Positions 1-7,806 of a stretch of 55,390 bases of DNA are shown piece after piece. Source of the stretch: a virus; IMG/VR virus record IMGVR_UViG_3300030329_001437, positions 1-55,390 of that record; one strand, 5' to 3'. Position 1 is the stretch's first letter. Each line of letters starts with the position of its first letter. The position numbers and the translations under genes are program-made. The notes beneath the pieces are model-generated. The model was not told where the DNA came from, did no database searches, and worked only from the letters and a program-made list of their open reading frames with translations.

Positions 1-2223
1 GCGAACACCACATCAAATTACAACACGGCAATCGGCAGGGACGCTTTAAAAGAAAACACTACAGGAGCTTCAAACACAGCGGTTGGAGCTTTGACGCTAG
101 ATGCTAATACAACTGGAACTCAAGGAACGGCGATTGGATATGGTGTGTTAAGTGCTAATACAACTGGAAATTATAATACAGGTTTGGGGTATCTTGCTCT
201 CGTAGCTAACACCACAGCTTCAAATAACACTTCGGTTGGATTTGCCAGCATGCAATCCAACACCACAGGCGCAAACAATGTTGCCGTTGGTTATGCCGCA
301 CTTGATGCGAACACCACCGCAGACGGTAATGTTGCCGTAGGGTATGAGTCTTTAGGGGCCAACACTACAGGTGCAAAAAATGTTGCAGTCGGGTATCAGG
401 CTGGGCTGGCTATTACCACTGGCTCCGAACATACCCATATTGGATATCAAGCTGGCAAATCAATAACCACAGCAGATTCATCTACTATAATTGGTTATGC
501 GGCTGGGTCTAGCTTAACTACTGGAGCCGATAATACTTTTATTGGAGAAGAGGCAGGGTTTTATGTCACTACAGGGGACGACAACACTTACGTCGGTGCT
601 AACGCAGGGCCAAACGGTTCTACCTCTACAGGAGGCAATAATACTGGTGTGGGGGCTGGTGCTTTAGGGGCTAACACCACTGGTTCATACAACGCAGCCG
701 TTGGAGATGCGGCTTTAGACGCTAACACCACGGGGCAATACAACACTGCGCTTGGTCATGGCGCTTTAACCGCAGCCACTACAGTAAATAGCAATACCGC
801 TGTGGGAACGTCTGCTTTGGGAGCTAATAGTACAGGGACATCGAATACGGCGGTTGGTGCTTTTGCAGGAGACGCTAACACTACCGGAAGCTACAACACT
901 GCGCTGGGACAGGCAGCTATGGGCGCTAACACCACAGGTGGATACAACACCGCAGTTGGAGCTAGCGCATTAGACGCAAATACCACCTCATCAAACAACG
1001 TGGCGTTGGGATATGATGCTTTAGGGGCCAACACCACAGGTGATGGAAATACAGCGGTGGGAACGGTGGCTTTGACTTCTAACACTACAGGCGCTAACAA
1101 CACCGTTGTAGGTTATGGGGCTGCTGACGCACTAACCACTGGAGATGAAAATGTAGCGTTAGGTTATCTTGCTTTAACAGATGCTACAACTTCAGATCAG
1201 AACACAGCGATTGGAGGGGGTGCGCTCGCAAACGTAACAACAGGAAGTTATAACACTGCGGTTGGTCGAAGAGCTTTATTTACGATAACTACAGCGGGTT
1301 CACTAACTGCGGTTGGCGTAAAGGCATTGTATTTAAACACCACTGGTGGGGACAATAACGCTCTTGGGCTTGAAGCATTACAAGCTAATACCACTGGAAA
1401 CGATAATAATGCGTTCGGTAGTTTAGCATTGACATCCAACACTACTGGATCTGGCAATACTGCCATGGGCCATGTTGCTCTTGATGCTAACACGACCGCA
1501 GATAATAACTCTGCTTTCGGAAGAAATGCATTAACAAACTGTACAACTGGGCATTCTAACACCGCTGTAGGAATGAATGCTGCGAAGGATTTAACAACAG
1601 GGATTTATAACACTGCTCTGGGGGGATCTGCGGCTAATGCCATTACTACTGGGACTAGAAACACTGTTCTAGGTTCTGCTTCGGCGGCTGTTTTAACAAC
1701 TGGAAATTACAACACAATTGTTGGGTTTGCTAATGAAGTTAGCGCATCTGGGGCTGAGCATCAAAAGGTTTTGGGCTATGGGGTTACGGGTTCTGACAAT
1801 ACAACAAGGTTCGGTAACGGGAGCACGGACAGCCAAATTGCAGATGGCGGTACTTCGGTTACAGCGCCTTCAGATGTTCGATTAAAAGAAGATATTCAGA
1901 ATGAAGAAATAGGTCTTAATTTCATCAATGAGCTTAGGCCTGTTACTTATCTTTGGAGAAAAGCAAAAGATGTGCCTTCAGAAATGAAAGCGCACGACCC
2001 TGATTCTGAAGAACGAGTAATGAACGGTAAGCATAACCACGGTTTTATTGCTCAAGAAGTCAAAGAGGTTATGGATAAATACGATTTTAAAGAAGGTTTT
2101 GAGCTTTGGTCAGAAGATGATACCGATGGTCGCCAGCGTATTGGCGAAAGTGCGTTAATACCAATGCTTGTAAAAGCAATTCAAGAACTTTCGGCTGAAG
2201 TCGAAAAACTTAAAGGAGACTAG
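1..2223 (+). CDS. Tail fibre/spike, 5'-truncated by the window, 17-residue repeats plus C-terminal S74 chaperone
   Basis: The frame is open from base 1, so the gene starts upstream of the window. Residues encoded by about 1-1740 are roughly 34 copies of a 17-residue (51-bp) repeat of the type ANTTGxxNTAVGxxAL, as in trimeric beta-structured fibres and adhesin head domains. The last ~120 residues match the intramolecular chaperone (peptidase S74, endosialidase family) that trimerises the fibre and cuts itself off; the expected Ser of SDVRLKEDI is the codon at 1870-1872. It ends in a short coiled coil (ELSAEVEKLK). The fibre presumably recognises the host surface. The exact host ligand is unknown. 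Family assignment is strong; fibre versus tailspike is inference. Confidence 0.88.
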   Translation, partial: ANTTSNYNTAIGRDALKENTTGASNTAVGALTLDANTTGTQGTAIGYGVLSANTTGNYNTGLGYLALVANTTASNNTSVGFASMQSNTTGANNVAVGYAALDANTTADGNVAVGYESLGANTTGAKNVAVGYQAGLAITTGSEHTHIGYQAGKSITTADSSTIIGYAAGSSLTTGADNTFIGEEAGFYVTTGDDNTYVGANAGPNGSTSTGGNNTGVGAGALGANTTGSYNAAVGDAALDANTTGQYNTALGHGALTAATTVNSNTAVGTSALGANSTGTSNTAVGAFAGDANTTGSYNTALGQAAMGANTTGGYNTAVGASALDANTTSSNNVALGYDALGANTTGDGNTAVGTVALTSNTTGANNTVVGYGAADALTTGDENVALGYLALTDATTSDQNTAIGGGALANVTTGSYNTAVGRRALFTITTAGSLTAVGVKALYLNTTGGDNNALGLEALQANTTGNDNNAFGSLALTSNTTGSGNTAMGHVALDANTTADNNSAFGRNALTNCTTGHSNTAVGMNAAKDLTTGIYNTALGGSAANAITTGTRNTVLGSASAAVLTTGNYNTIVGFANEVSASGAEHQKVLGYGVTGSDNTTRFGNGSTDSQIADGGTSVTAPSDVRLKEDIQNEEIGLNFINELRPVTYLWRKAKDVPSEMKAHDPDSEERVMNGKHNHGFIAQEVKEVMDKYDFKEGFELWSEDDTDGRQRIGESALIPMLVKAIQELSAEVEKLKGD

Positions 2224-2225
2224 AA

Positions 2226-2567
2226 ATGGCTATTAAGAAAACATTAATAGAGGCTAAACCATACAATGATGGCGGCAAGGTTGTTCGTTGGGATCTTGTA
2301 ATGAAATACGAGCAAGGCACTGAAGGTAAAGATGATTACTATACTAATGACAAACAAATTACCATCGAAGCGTCAGAAAAAGATTCGGAAGGAAAAGATG
2401 TTAGTAATTTTACTTCAAAAGCTGAAGGTGAGTGGACTAAGAAAGAGCTTGAAGATCTTTGCCCAACCGCTAAGTGGGATGAAATATTTGCAAGTCAGTA
2501 TGACTCGGTAATTACGAATCCATCGACTGATCCTGTGCCTAACAACGAGTTTTCAATACCTAGCTAA
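2226..2567 (+). CDS. Hypothetical protein, 113 aa
   Basis: Starts three bases after the tail-fibre stop with a good ribosome site (AAAGGAGAC) and overlaps the oxygenase start by one base, so it is translated with both. The protein is acidic, rich in Lys, Glu and Asp, has no membrane segment and no recognised domain. Sequence features such as KYEQGTEGKDDYYTND suggest a small soluble beta-rich protein. Its place between fibre and oxygenase suggests a tail accessory or fibre-assembly role, but that is inferred only from position. Confidence 0.7.
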   Translation: MAIKKTLIEAKPYNDGGKVVRWDLVMKYEQGTEGKDDYYTNDKQITIEASEKDSEGKDVSNFTSKAEGEWTKKELEDLCPTAKWDEIFASQYDSVITNPSTDPVPNNEFSIPS

Positions 2568-3271
2568 TGGAGCCGCAACACTTTACATTTCATACGCTGC
2601 CAGCGGTGTTTATGCTGGAGGCACAGCTATCTGAAAATATGGTAGATGCGCTTAACGACTACCTAGATAAGTTGATGGTTGATGAGAAACGTAAAAGTCA
2701 TGCGGGTACGTTGGTAGGGCAGATAGCTCATGGTCAGCAATTAACTATGGATCATCATTGTGAAGAACTAAAAGACTTTAACTGGACGATTCAGGGTTTA
2801 GCAATGGATTACGTTAAGCAGTTCTGCGCTCAGTCTGGCAACCCATTAAAAGGCAAAAGAGAAGTATTAACCGATGAGTTGTGGTCGGTGCATAGTTATC
2901 AGGGAGATTATAACCCGATCCACGATCATGGGACTAAGACCATTATGGGAGTTTCCTGTACGACATGGACAAAAGTACCTCAACAAATCCTAGATCAGCC
3001 CACAGCGGGAAGCTCTGAGTACAGCTTATATAACTCCTCTGGTAATGCAGATGGTTGCCTAGCGTTTAGCTATGGCCGTAATAGTTTATTAGATACAGAG
3101 CGTCTAGCTCCTCCACAAAGTTTTGTCATAAAGCCAGAAGTCGGAAAGTTCTTGATGTTTCCTAGTTGGCTGACACATATGGTTTACCCTTTTGAGGGTG
3201 AAGGAGAACGGCGCACAGTCGCTGCAAATTTAAATGTTTGGAAGGTTGAAGAAGATGGAACAAGGCACTGA
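2567..3271 (+). CDS. 2OG-Fe(II) oxygenase family protein
   Basis: A 234-residue protein resembling phage 2-oxoglutarate/Fe(II)-dependent oxygenases of the double-stranded beta-helix (cupin-like) fold. Candidate metal ligands are in NPIHDHGTK (His119, Asp120, His121) with a distal His204 in SWLTHMV, followed by an Arg pair (215-216) placed to bind 2-oxoglutarate. These enzymes hydroxylate protein or small-molecule substrates using O2 and 2-oxoglutarate. The start ATG overlaps the previous stop (TAATG). Being next to the tail fibre, it might modify a virion or host surface protein; that is inference. The family call is fairly secure, the substrate unknown. Confidence 0.8.
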   Translation: MEPQHFTFHTLPAVFMLEAQLSENMVDALNDYLDKLMVDEKRKSHAGTLVGQIAHGQQLTMDHHCEELKDFNWTIQGLAMDYVKQFCAQSGNPLKGKREVLTDELWSVHSYQGDYNPIHDHGTKTIMGVSCTTWTKVPQQILDQPTAGSSEYSLYNSSGNADGCLAFSYGRNSLLDTERLAPPQSFVIKPEVGKFLMFPSWLTHMVYPFEGEGERRTVAANLNVWKVEEDGTRH

Positions 3272-3473
3272 AGCAGAAGTTATAGAGGAAACTGAGGTTG
3301 TTGAGCTTCCTCCTAATCCTGAGATGCTAACTACTAGAATGGACGAGCTAAGAGAACAGATTGCTCAAATAACTCAGGTTATTAACTCTAATCAAAAGCA
3401 ACTCGATACACACATGGCAGCGTTTAACTGGTATGCGCAACAACTAGAAGCGGTTACTCCGGAGCAAGAATAA
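3255..3473 (+). CDS. Small coiled-coil protein, 72 aa
   Basis: The start ATG at 3255 is preceded by a weak purine-rich site and lies inside the end of the oxygenase gene in another frame. Acidic N-terminus (EAEVIEETEVVELPP) followed by a heptad-like helix (RMDELREQIAQITQVINSN). No membrane segment. It ends exactly where the next small membrane gene begins (TAATG), so it belongs to the lysis or tail-accessory run. Function not recognised. Confidence 0.7.
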   Translation: MEQGTEAEVIEETEVVELPPNPEMLTTRMDELREQIAQITQVINSNQKQLDTHMAAFNWYAQQLEAVTPEQE

Positions 3474-3676
3474 TGGATTTTGTTCTTAATATAATATCTG
3501 TAGTAACGGGTATTGTGTGTGCGGCATCGATTATATGCAGCCTTACTCCCACACCTAAAGATGATGCGTTGATTGGACGTCTATATAAGATCGTTGAGAT
3601 CGCAGCGTTAAACATTGGTAAGGCAAAGGAAGGAGCCACAGCCAACCCAATCAAATTTGTAAAGAGGTCAGACTAA
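3473..3676 (+). CDS. Small membrane protein, 67 aa (holin-like or phage accessory)
   Basis: N-terminal hydrophobic helix (about residues 2-24, FVLNIISVVTGIVCAASII), then a short amphipathic C-terminal part with LTPTPKDDALIGRLYK. This architecture, a single N-terminal membrane segment followed by the TPTPKDD motif, is common in small phage proteins next to lysis genes. It overlaps both neighbours by one base (TAATG). It may contribute to holin or antiholin action; no catalytic function is visible. Confidence 0.7.
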   Translation: MDFVLNIISVVTGIVCAASIICSLTPTPKDDALIGRLYKIVEIAALNIGKAKEGATANPIKFVKRSD

Positions 3677-3882
3677 TGGCTGCTAGAAAAGCCCAATCTA
3701 AAGTTTCAGATTCTCAGACGTTGAACGAGCTAAAAACGCATCAAAAAGAATGCACTTTAAGATACGAAAGGATAGAAGAAAGACTGAATGAAGGTTCTGA
3801 AAAGTTTAAAAAACTAGAAATGATGATTTGGGGAATGTATCCATTTATAGTCGCTACCATAGTTGTAGCTAAACTTCTATGA
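3676..3882 (+). CDS. Small protein with coiled coil and C-terminal membrane segment, 68 aa (XhlA-like)
   Basis: Basic N-terminus, a charged helical middle (residues ~15-48) and a C-terminal hydrophobic stretch (MIWGMYPFIVATIVVAKLL). The layout is that of hemolysin XhlA-type phage membrane proteins, which act with holins and endolysins. It sits in the run leading to spanins and endolysin. Similarity is at the level of architecture only, so the role in lysis is inferred. Confidence 0.65.
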   Translation: MAARKAQSKVSDSQTLNELKTHQKECTLRYERIEERLNEGSEKFKKLEMMIWGMYPFIVATIVVAKLL

Positions 3883-3885
3883 CAA

Positions 3886-4113
3886 ATGAAAGGCACCATA
3901 CTAGCCTTTATGCTAATTACGGTTATTGAAGGAAACGTAACTCAAGGCTCAGAGCAAATGTTGTTTAGAGATATACATCGCTGTCAACAGTTCGCTTATT
4001 GGATAGAACATAATTGCAGAGATGTTCGTTGTAGAGGCGGTATTAAACAACACAACATAACGGCTTACTGCAAACCTGTAATGGCTGGAGCAAACCAAAA
4101 ATTTTGGGACTAG
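3886..4113 (+). CDS. Small exported protein with four cysteines, 75 aa
   Basis: The N-terminus (MKGTILAFMLITVIEG) looks like a signal peptide or anchor; the remainder carries four cysteines (C33, C44, C49, C62) suited to two disulphides in the periplasm. No known domain. It lies between small membrane proteins of the lysis region, three bases after the preceding gene, and could be a periplasmic lysis accessory. The ribosome site is weak (no clear AGGAG), so coupling to the upstream gene is likely. Confidence 0.6.
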   Translation: MKGTILAFMLITVIEGNVTQGSEQMLFRDIHRCQQFAYWIEHNCRDVRCRGGIKQHNITAYCKPVMAGANQKFWD

Positions 4114-4115
4114 AT

Positions 4116-4436
4116 ATGGACCAGAAAAAACTACAAAAAAACTCTGTCTGGGAAAAATATGACATAGATAACGATGGGACTGTTACTGACGAAGAGCTAG
4201 AGCGTGCTACGCAAATGCTTGAGCTAGATCTAAGAGAAGAGAAACAAGATTCTCAAAGAAGAATAGCATGGGTAGCGATGTCTTCTATGGTGTTATATTC
4301 TCTATTACCTTTAATGCCTTTTGTCCCAGAAGATAGACTATCTACTCTTTCAGCTTTATCTGATATGTTATTTCTTTCTCAAGCTTCAATAATAGGTTTG
4401 TATTTCGGAGCTACCGCTTACATGGCGAAGAAATAA
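4116..4436 (+). CDS. EF-hand protein with two membrane segments, holin candidate
   Basis: 106 residues from ATG 4116. Residues 16-27 form a canonical EF-hand loop (D16-x-D18-x-D20-G-T-V-T-D-E-E27), so the N-terminus probably binds Ca2+ on the cytoplasmic side. Two hydrophobic segments follow (about 50-69 and 82-102). Proteins with this layout recur in marine phage genomes next to lysis genes. Two-helix topology and position just before the spanins make it the best holin candidate here. The calcium link to lysis timing is speculative. Confidence 0.68.
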   Translation: MDQKKLQKNSVWEKYDIDNDGTVTDEELERATQMLELDLREEKQDSQRRIAWVAMSSMVLYSLLPLMPFVPEDRLSTLSALSDMLFLSQASIIGLYFGATAYMAKK

Positions 4437-4437
4437 A

Positions 4438-4842
4438 ATGGGATTTAAACTTAGCATAGGATTAGGACTCGCTTTAGTGATTTTGTCAGGCGCATTTAAA
4501 CTGTACTACGATAAATCGCAAGCGGAACTTGAATCTTTTCACATACAGCTAGAACGTGCTTTGCAAAACGAAAAGATCCTGGAAGGAACAATACAACAAC
4601 AAAATGAAAACTTAAAACAGACAGTTGAAAGACACGAGCTAATGCTTGCAAGAGTAGATACGTTAACTGAAGAAAATCAAAAAGCACAGGAAGAGGTTAA
4701 CAGTATTAGAGAGAAATTTGCTAAACATGACCTCACTGTTCTGTCGCTTAAAAAACCTAAGTTGATTGAAAAAATCATCAATAAAGGAACTAAGGATGTG
4801 TTAAATGAGTTGGAAAGTATTACTACTGTGTCTAATTCTTAA
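4438..4842 (+). CDS. Inner-membrane spanin (Rz-like), 134 aa
   Basis: N-terminal membrane anchor (residues ~4-22) followed by a long charged coiled coil (residues ~30-110) with few helix breakers, the standard form of an i-spanin. The downstream lipoprotein gene overlaps its 3' end out of frame (4805-4842), as expected of Rz/Rz1-like overlapping pairs. I- and o-spanin together bridge the periplasm and fuse the two membranes in the last step of lysis, which implies a Gram-negative host. No sequence identity to lambda Rz is claimed. Confidence 0.75.
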   Translation: MGFKLSIGLGLALVILSGAFKLYYDKSQAELESFHIQLERALQNEKILEGTIQQQNENLKQTVERHELMLARVDTLTEENQKAQEEVNSIREKFAKHDLTVLSLKKPKLIEKIINKGTKDVLNELESITTVSNS

Positions 4843-5191
4843 CGGTTGTTCAGTACTTGACCGTAAACCGTCTTTACCCGAAACTAAACAAGTAGAGGTG
4901 GTTACGGTTGTAGAGCCTGCACCACAGTATCACCCCCCGCTTCCGAATAAAGTTAATACGCTTCCTGTTGAATGGACTGTTTTAACACCTGCAACAATGG
5001 AAGAGTATTTAATTGATTTACACGAAGGGAATGCTCCTACTAACGCATTTTACGGGCTTTCTACAAAAGGATATGAAAACCTTTCGCACAACATGGCTGA
5101 AATTAAGAGATACATTAGACAGGTTTTATCTATAATTGACTATTACAAAGAATCCGATAACAAGGAGGAAGTCAGTGAACGAATTGATTGA
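4805..5191 (+). CDS. Outer-membrane lipoprotein, o-spanin (Rz1-like), 128 aa
   Basis: Starts inside the i-spanin gene. MSWKVLLLCLILNGC is a lipoprotein signal with lipobox L-N-G-C and lipidated Cys15. The following segment is Pro-rich (PAPQYHPPLPNKV), typical of o-spanins. It is longer than lambda Rz1, with an extra C-terminal helical part. Its 3' end overlaps the endolysin start. Together with the upstream gene it completes a two-component spanin. Confidence 0.78.
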   Translation: MSWKVLLLCLILNGCSVLDRKPSLPETKQVEVVTVVEPAPQYHPPLPNKVNTLPVEWTVLTPATMEEYLIDLHEGNAPTNAFYGLSTKGYENLSHNMAEIKRYIRQVLSIIDYYKESDNKEEVSERID

Positions 5192-5594
5192 AATGCTAAG
5201 AAGACACGAAGGCGTCCGAGATAAAGTTTATTTGTGTAGCGCAGGTTACGAAACGATAGGTGTAGGCCGTAATATAAGTGAAGATGGGCTAGGACTTTCT
5301 AAGGATGAAATTGACTTTCTTCTAAATAACGATATTAAAAGAGTTCGAGAAGAGCTTACAGAAGAATACTACTGGTTTGCAGGATTAAATGAAGCTAGAC
5401 AAGACGCTATGATAGACCTTAGTTTCAATCTTGGCCAAACAAGATTAAGAGGTTTTGTAAAGGCTTTAGAAGCAATGTCTCGTGAAGAATTCGAAAACGC
5501 TGCTGATGAGTTTATGGACAGCAGATGGAGCGAACAGGTTGGAGATCGTGCTGTAGAAGTTACAGAAATTATACGAACAGGAGAGTACCAGTAA
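5175..5594 (+). CDS. Endolysin, T4-type lysozyme (GH24), E-C-T catalytic set
   Basis: 139 residues from GTG 5175, chosen because AAGGAGG lies at 5162-5168. Muramidase cutting the MurNAc-GlcNAc bond of peptidoglycan. The N-terminus aligns with T4 lysozyme: Glu12 in RRHEGVRDKVYL, then Cys21 where T4 has Asp20, then Thr27 in GYETIGVG (T4 Thr26). Spacing E-x8-C-x5-T is preserved. Later DLSFNLG and the C-terminal lobe are also family features. No signal peptide, so a holin must release it. The Cys variant is known in this family and can be active. Confidence 0.9.
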   Translation: MNELIEMLRRHEGVRDKVYLCSAGYETIGVGRNISEDGLGLSKDEIDFLLNNDIKRVREELTEEYYWFAGLNEARQDAMIDLSFNLGQTRLRGFVKALEAMSREEFENAADEFMDSRWSEQVGDRAVEVTEIIRTGEYQ

Positions 5595-7477
5595 TGCCTC
5601 TTCAGAAGTTTATTTTTAATCCTGGAATAAATAAAGAAGGAACAGCCTACACTGCTGAAAACGGATGGTTTGACGGTAACTTAGTTCGGTTTAGAAAAGG
5701 ATTTCCAGAAAAGATAGGGGGCTGGGCTAAAAACTCTCTTAATACCTATCAAGGAACTGGGCGTAAACTTCACGCTTGGGTTAATCTTCAAGGCACAAGA
5801 TTCTTAGGTATTGGAACTCGTCTAAAACTGTATATCCAAGAGGGAGATGCTTTTTACGACGTGACTCCTTTGCGTTTAACTACGAGCGCAGGAGATGTTA
5901 CTTTTTCAGCCAGTAATGGTTCTTCTACTATTACAGCAACAGATACGAACCATGGAGCAGTAGCAGGGGATTTTGTTACGTTTAGCGGAGCTGCTACGTT
6001 AGGCGGTTTAGTTACAGCGGCTGTTCTTAATCAAGAGTATGAGATAGCTACTGTAACCAGTGCTAACGCATATACGTTTACTGCGAAAGATACTTCAGGA
6101 ACCACGGTTACTGCTAATGCTAGTGATAGTGGTAACGGAGGTAGTAGCGTAGTTGGAGCTTATCAAATTAATATTGGACTAGATACTTTCGTATCTGGTT
6201 CTGGATACGGTTCTGGTACTTGGGGTAGTGGTACGTTCGGCTCTGTTAGCGCACTAAGTGCTTCTAGTCAGCTAAGGTTGTGGTCGATTGATAATTTTGG
6301 TGAAGATATGGTTTCTTGCGTAAGAGCAGGAGGTATTTTTCTCTGGGATAATTCAGACACCGTTTCAGTTAGAGCAAAAGCCTTAGAAGATGTAGCAAAC
6401 GCTAACCTTCCTCCTACACTAGGTCTTCAGATTTTAGTTTCTGCGGTAGACCGTCATGTGTTAGTACTTGGCTCTGACCCAATCTCAGGCCCAACTCGTT
6501 CCAATGTTCTTGATCCGTTGTTAATCAGCTGGTGTGATCAAGAAAATATTTTAGAGTGGGAGCCGAAAAGTACGAATACTGCAGGAAACTTACGGCTTTC
6601 TTCAGGGTCACAAATTATAGGCGGGTTACGAGCTAGGCAGGAAACTCTGATATGGACAGATACCGCGCTATATAGTTTACAGTTTATAGGTGCACCGCTC
6701 ACTTTTGGCGTTAATCTAGTTAACGAAGGTGTGGGGTTAATTGGCCCGAATGCAGCAGTCAACTCACCTTCAGGTGTTTTCTGGATGGATCGTAAAGGGT
6801 TCTACGTTTATAACGGATCTGTTCAACCTGTAGAGTGTAGTGTACATAGTTATGTGTTTGACGATATTAATGAATCTCAGAACTTCCAGTTTTTTGGGCT
6901 TCTTAATCGTCAATTTAATGAAGTAGGCTGGTTTTATAATTCTAGCGATTCTGACTTACCTGATAGATATGTGACGTACAACTACGTTGATAAAGTGTGG
7001 GCTATTGGTAAATTAGCTCGTACCGCGTGGCTTGATGAAGGAGTGGAGAATAATCCTAGAGCAGCAGGAGAAGCAAGCAGCAGTTATTATATTTATGATC
7101 ATGAATCTGGGAACGATGCAGATGGTTCTCCTATGACTGACGTTTATATAGAGTCTGCTGATTTCGACATTGGAGAAGGCGAAAACTTCCAGTTTGTTCG
7201 TCGCATGATTCCAGATGTAAGTTTTACGGGAACAGGGGGTTCTGGACAACAAATTAACACTGTGTTGAAAACTCGTAATTATCCTGGAGACTCCTTAGCT
7301 ACGGATAGTACAACAGCGTTTACAGCAACTACTACTAAAATAGATATGCGAGCACGTGCAAGACAAGCCGTAGTCCGTTTTGAATCAGATGACGATGCGG
7401 CTGAAGGCATACAACTAGGGGTGGGTTTTAGAGTTGGCGGCACTCGTTTAGATATTCGTCCTAACGGAAGAAGATGA
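5594..7477 (+). CDS. P22 gp10-like packaged-DNA stabilisation / head-closure protein, 627 aa
   Basis: ATG 5594 overlaps the endolysin stop (TAATG). The N-terminus MPLQKFIFNPGINKEGTAYT with WFDGNLVRFRKGFPEKIGGW is the signature of the phage P22 gp10-like family, whose member closes the portal channel and stabilises packaged DNA. The middle (residues ~95-180) is Ser/Thr/Gly-rich and looks like an inserted Ig-like or decoration domain; the rest is beta-rich. It is longer than P22 gp10 (472 aa). In many marine phages this family sits near tail genes. Role by homology, moderately sure. Confidence 0.75.
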   Translation: MPLQKFIFNPGINKEGTAYTAENGWFDGNLVRFRKGFPEKIGGWAKNSLNTYQGTGRKLHAWVNLQGTRFLGIGTRLKLYIQEGDAFYDVTPLRLTTSAGDVTFSASNGSSTITATDTNHGAVAGDFVTFSGAATLGGLVTAAVLNQEYEIATVTSANAYTFTAKDTSGTTVTANASDSGNGGSSVVGAYQINIGLDTFVSGSGYGSGTWGSGTFGSVSALSASSQLRLWSIDNFGEDMVSCVRAGGIFLWDNSDTVSVRAKALEDVANANLPPTLGLQILVSAVDRHVLVLGSDPISGPTRSNVLDPLLISWCDQENILEWEPKSTNTAGNLRLSSGSQIIGGLRARQETLIWTDTALYSLQFIGAPLTFGVNLVNEGVGLIGPNAAVNSPSGVFWMDRKGFYVYNGSVQPVECSVHSYVFDDINESQNFQFFGLLNRQFNEVGWFYNSSDSDLPDRYVTYNYVDKVWAIGKLARTAWLDEGVENNPRAAGEASSSYYIYDHESGNDADGSPMTDVYIESADFDIGEGENFQFVRRMIPDVSFTGTGGSGQQINTVLKTRNYPGDSLATDSTTAFTATTTKIDMRARARQAVVRFESDDDAAEGIQLGVGFRVGGTRLDIRPNGRR

Positions 7478-7803
7478 CTAAACTTTTACAGGGAAGATTA
7501 CCTATTGAGCTAGAGCCTACGGTTCGTAATGAGACGTTTAATAGAGCTGTTAGAGTTTTAGAATTAAGCCTAGAGAGGGTTGACCCAGATAAAACCCCTG
7601 TTTTTACAAGTGACGAAAGAGATGAGCTAAAATTCGAATCTGGGAGTATTATTTGGAATACAACTGAAAGTGTTCTTCAGGTATATTTAGGAGATTCGTG
7701 GCAGAATATTTCCACGCCCACCACCTCTGGACTTAGTGGTACAGCTAGTCTAGGGGAAATACAGGTGATTGCAAGCGGATCAATAGTTGTAGAGGTTGGG
7801 TAA
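7474..7803 (+). CDS. Hypothetical virion-region protein, 109 aa
   Basis: Overlaps the gp10-like gene by four bases (ATGA). Contains an acidic helical first half and the segment SGSIIWNTTESVLQVYLG, a hairpin-like motif seen in phage fibre and tail accessory proteins where a value is attached to a beta-strand repeat. C-terminus Gly/Ser-rich. Probably a small structural protein acting with the upstream gp10-like protein; unassigned. Confidence 0.65.
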   Translation: MTKLLQGRLPIELEPTVRNETFNRAVRVLELSLERVDPDKTPVFTSDERDELKFESGSIIWNTTESVLQVYLGDSWQNISTPTTSGLSGTASLGEIQVIASGSIVVEVG

Positions 7804-7806
7804 TTT

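Noticed and set aside
891-1562. Reverse-strand open frames in the tail-fibre repeats
   Set aside because: They are low-complexity mirror images of the 51-bp repeats with no ribosome site; the forward frame is clearly coding.
1-1740. CRISPR-like appearance of regular repeats
   Set aside because: The 51-bp period is in frame, the repeats are degenerate and contiguous without spacers, and they encode a known fibre repeat.
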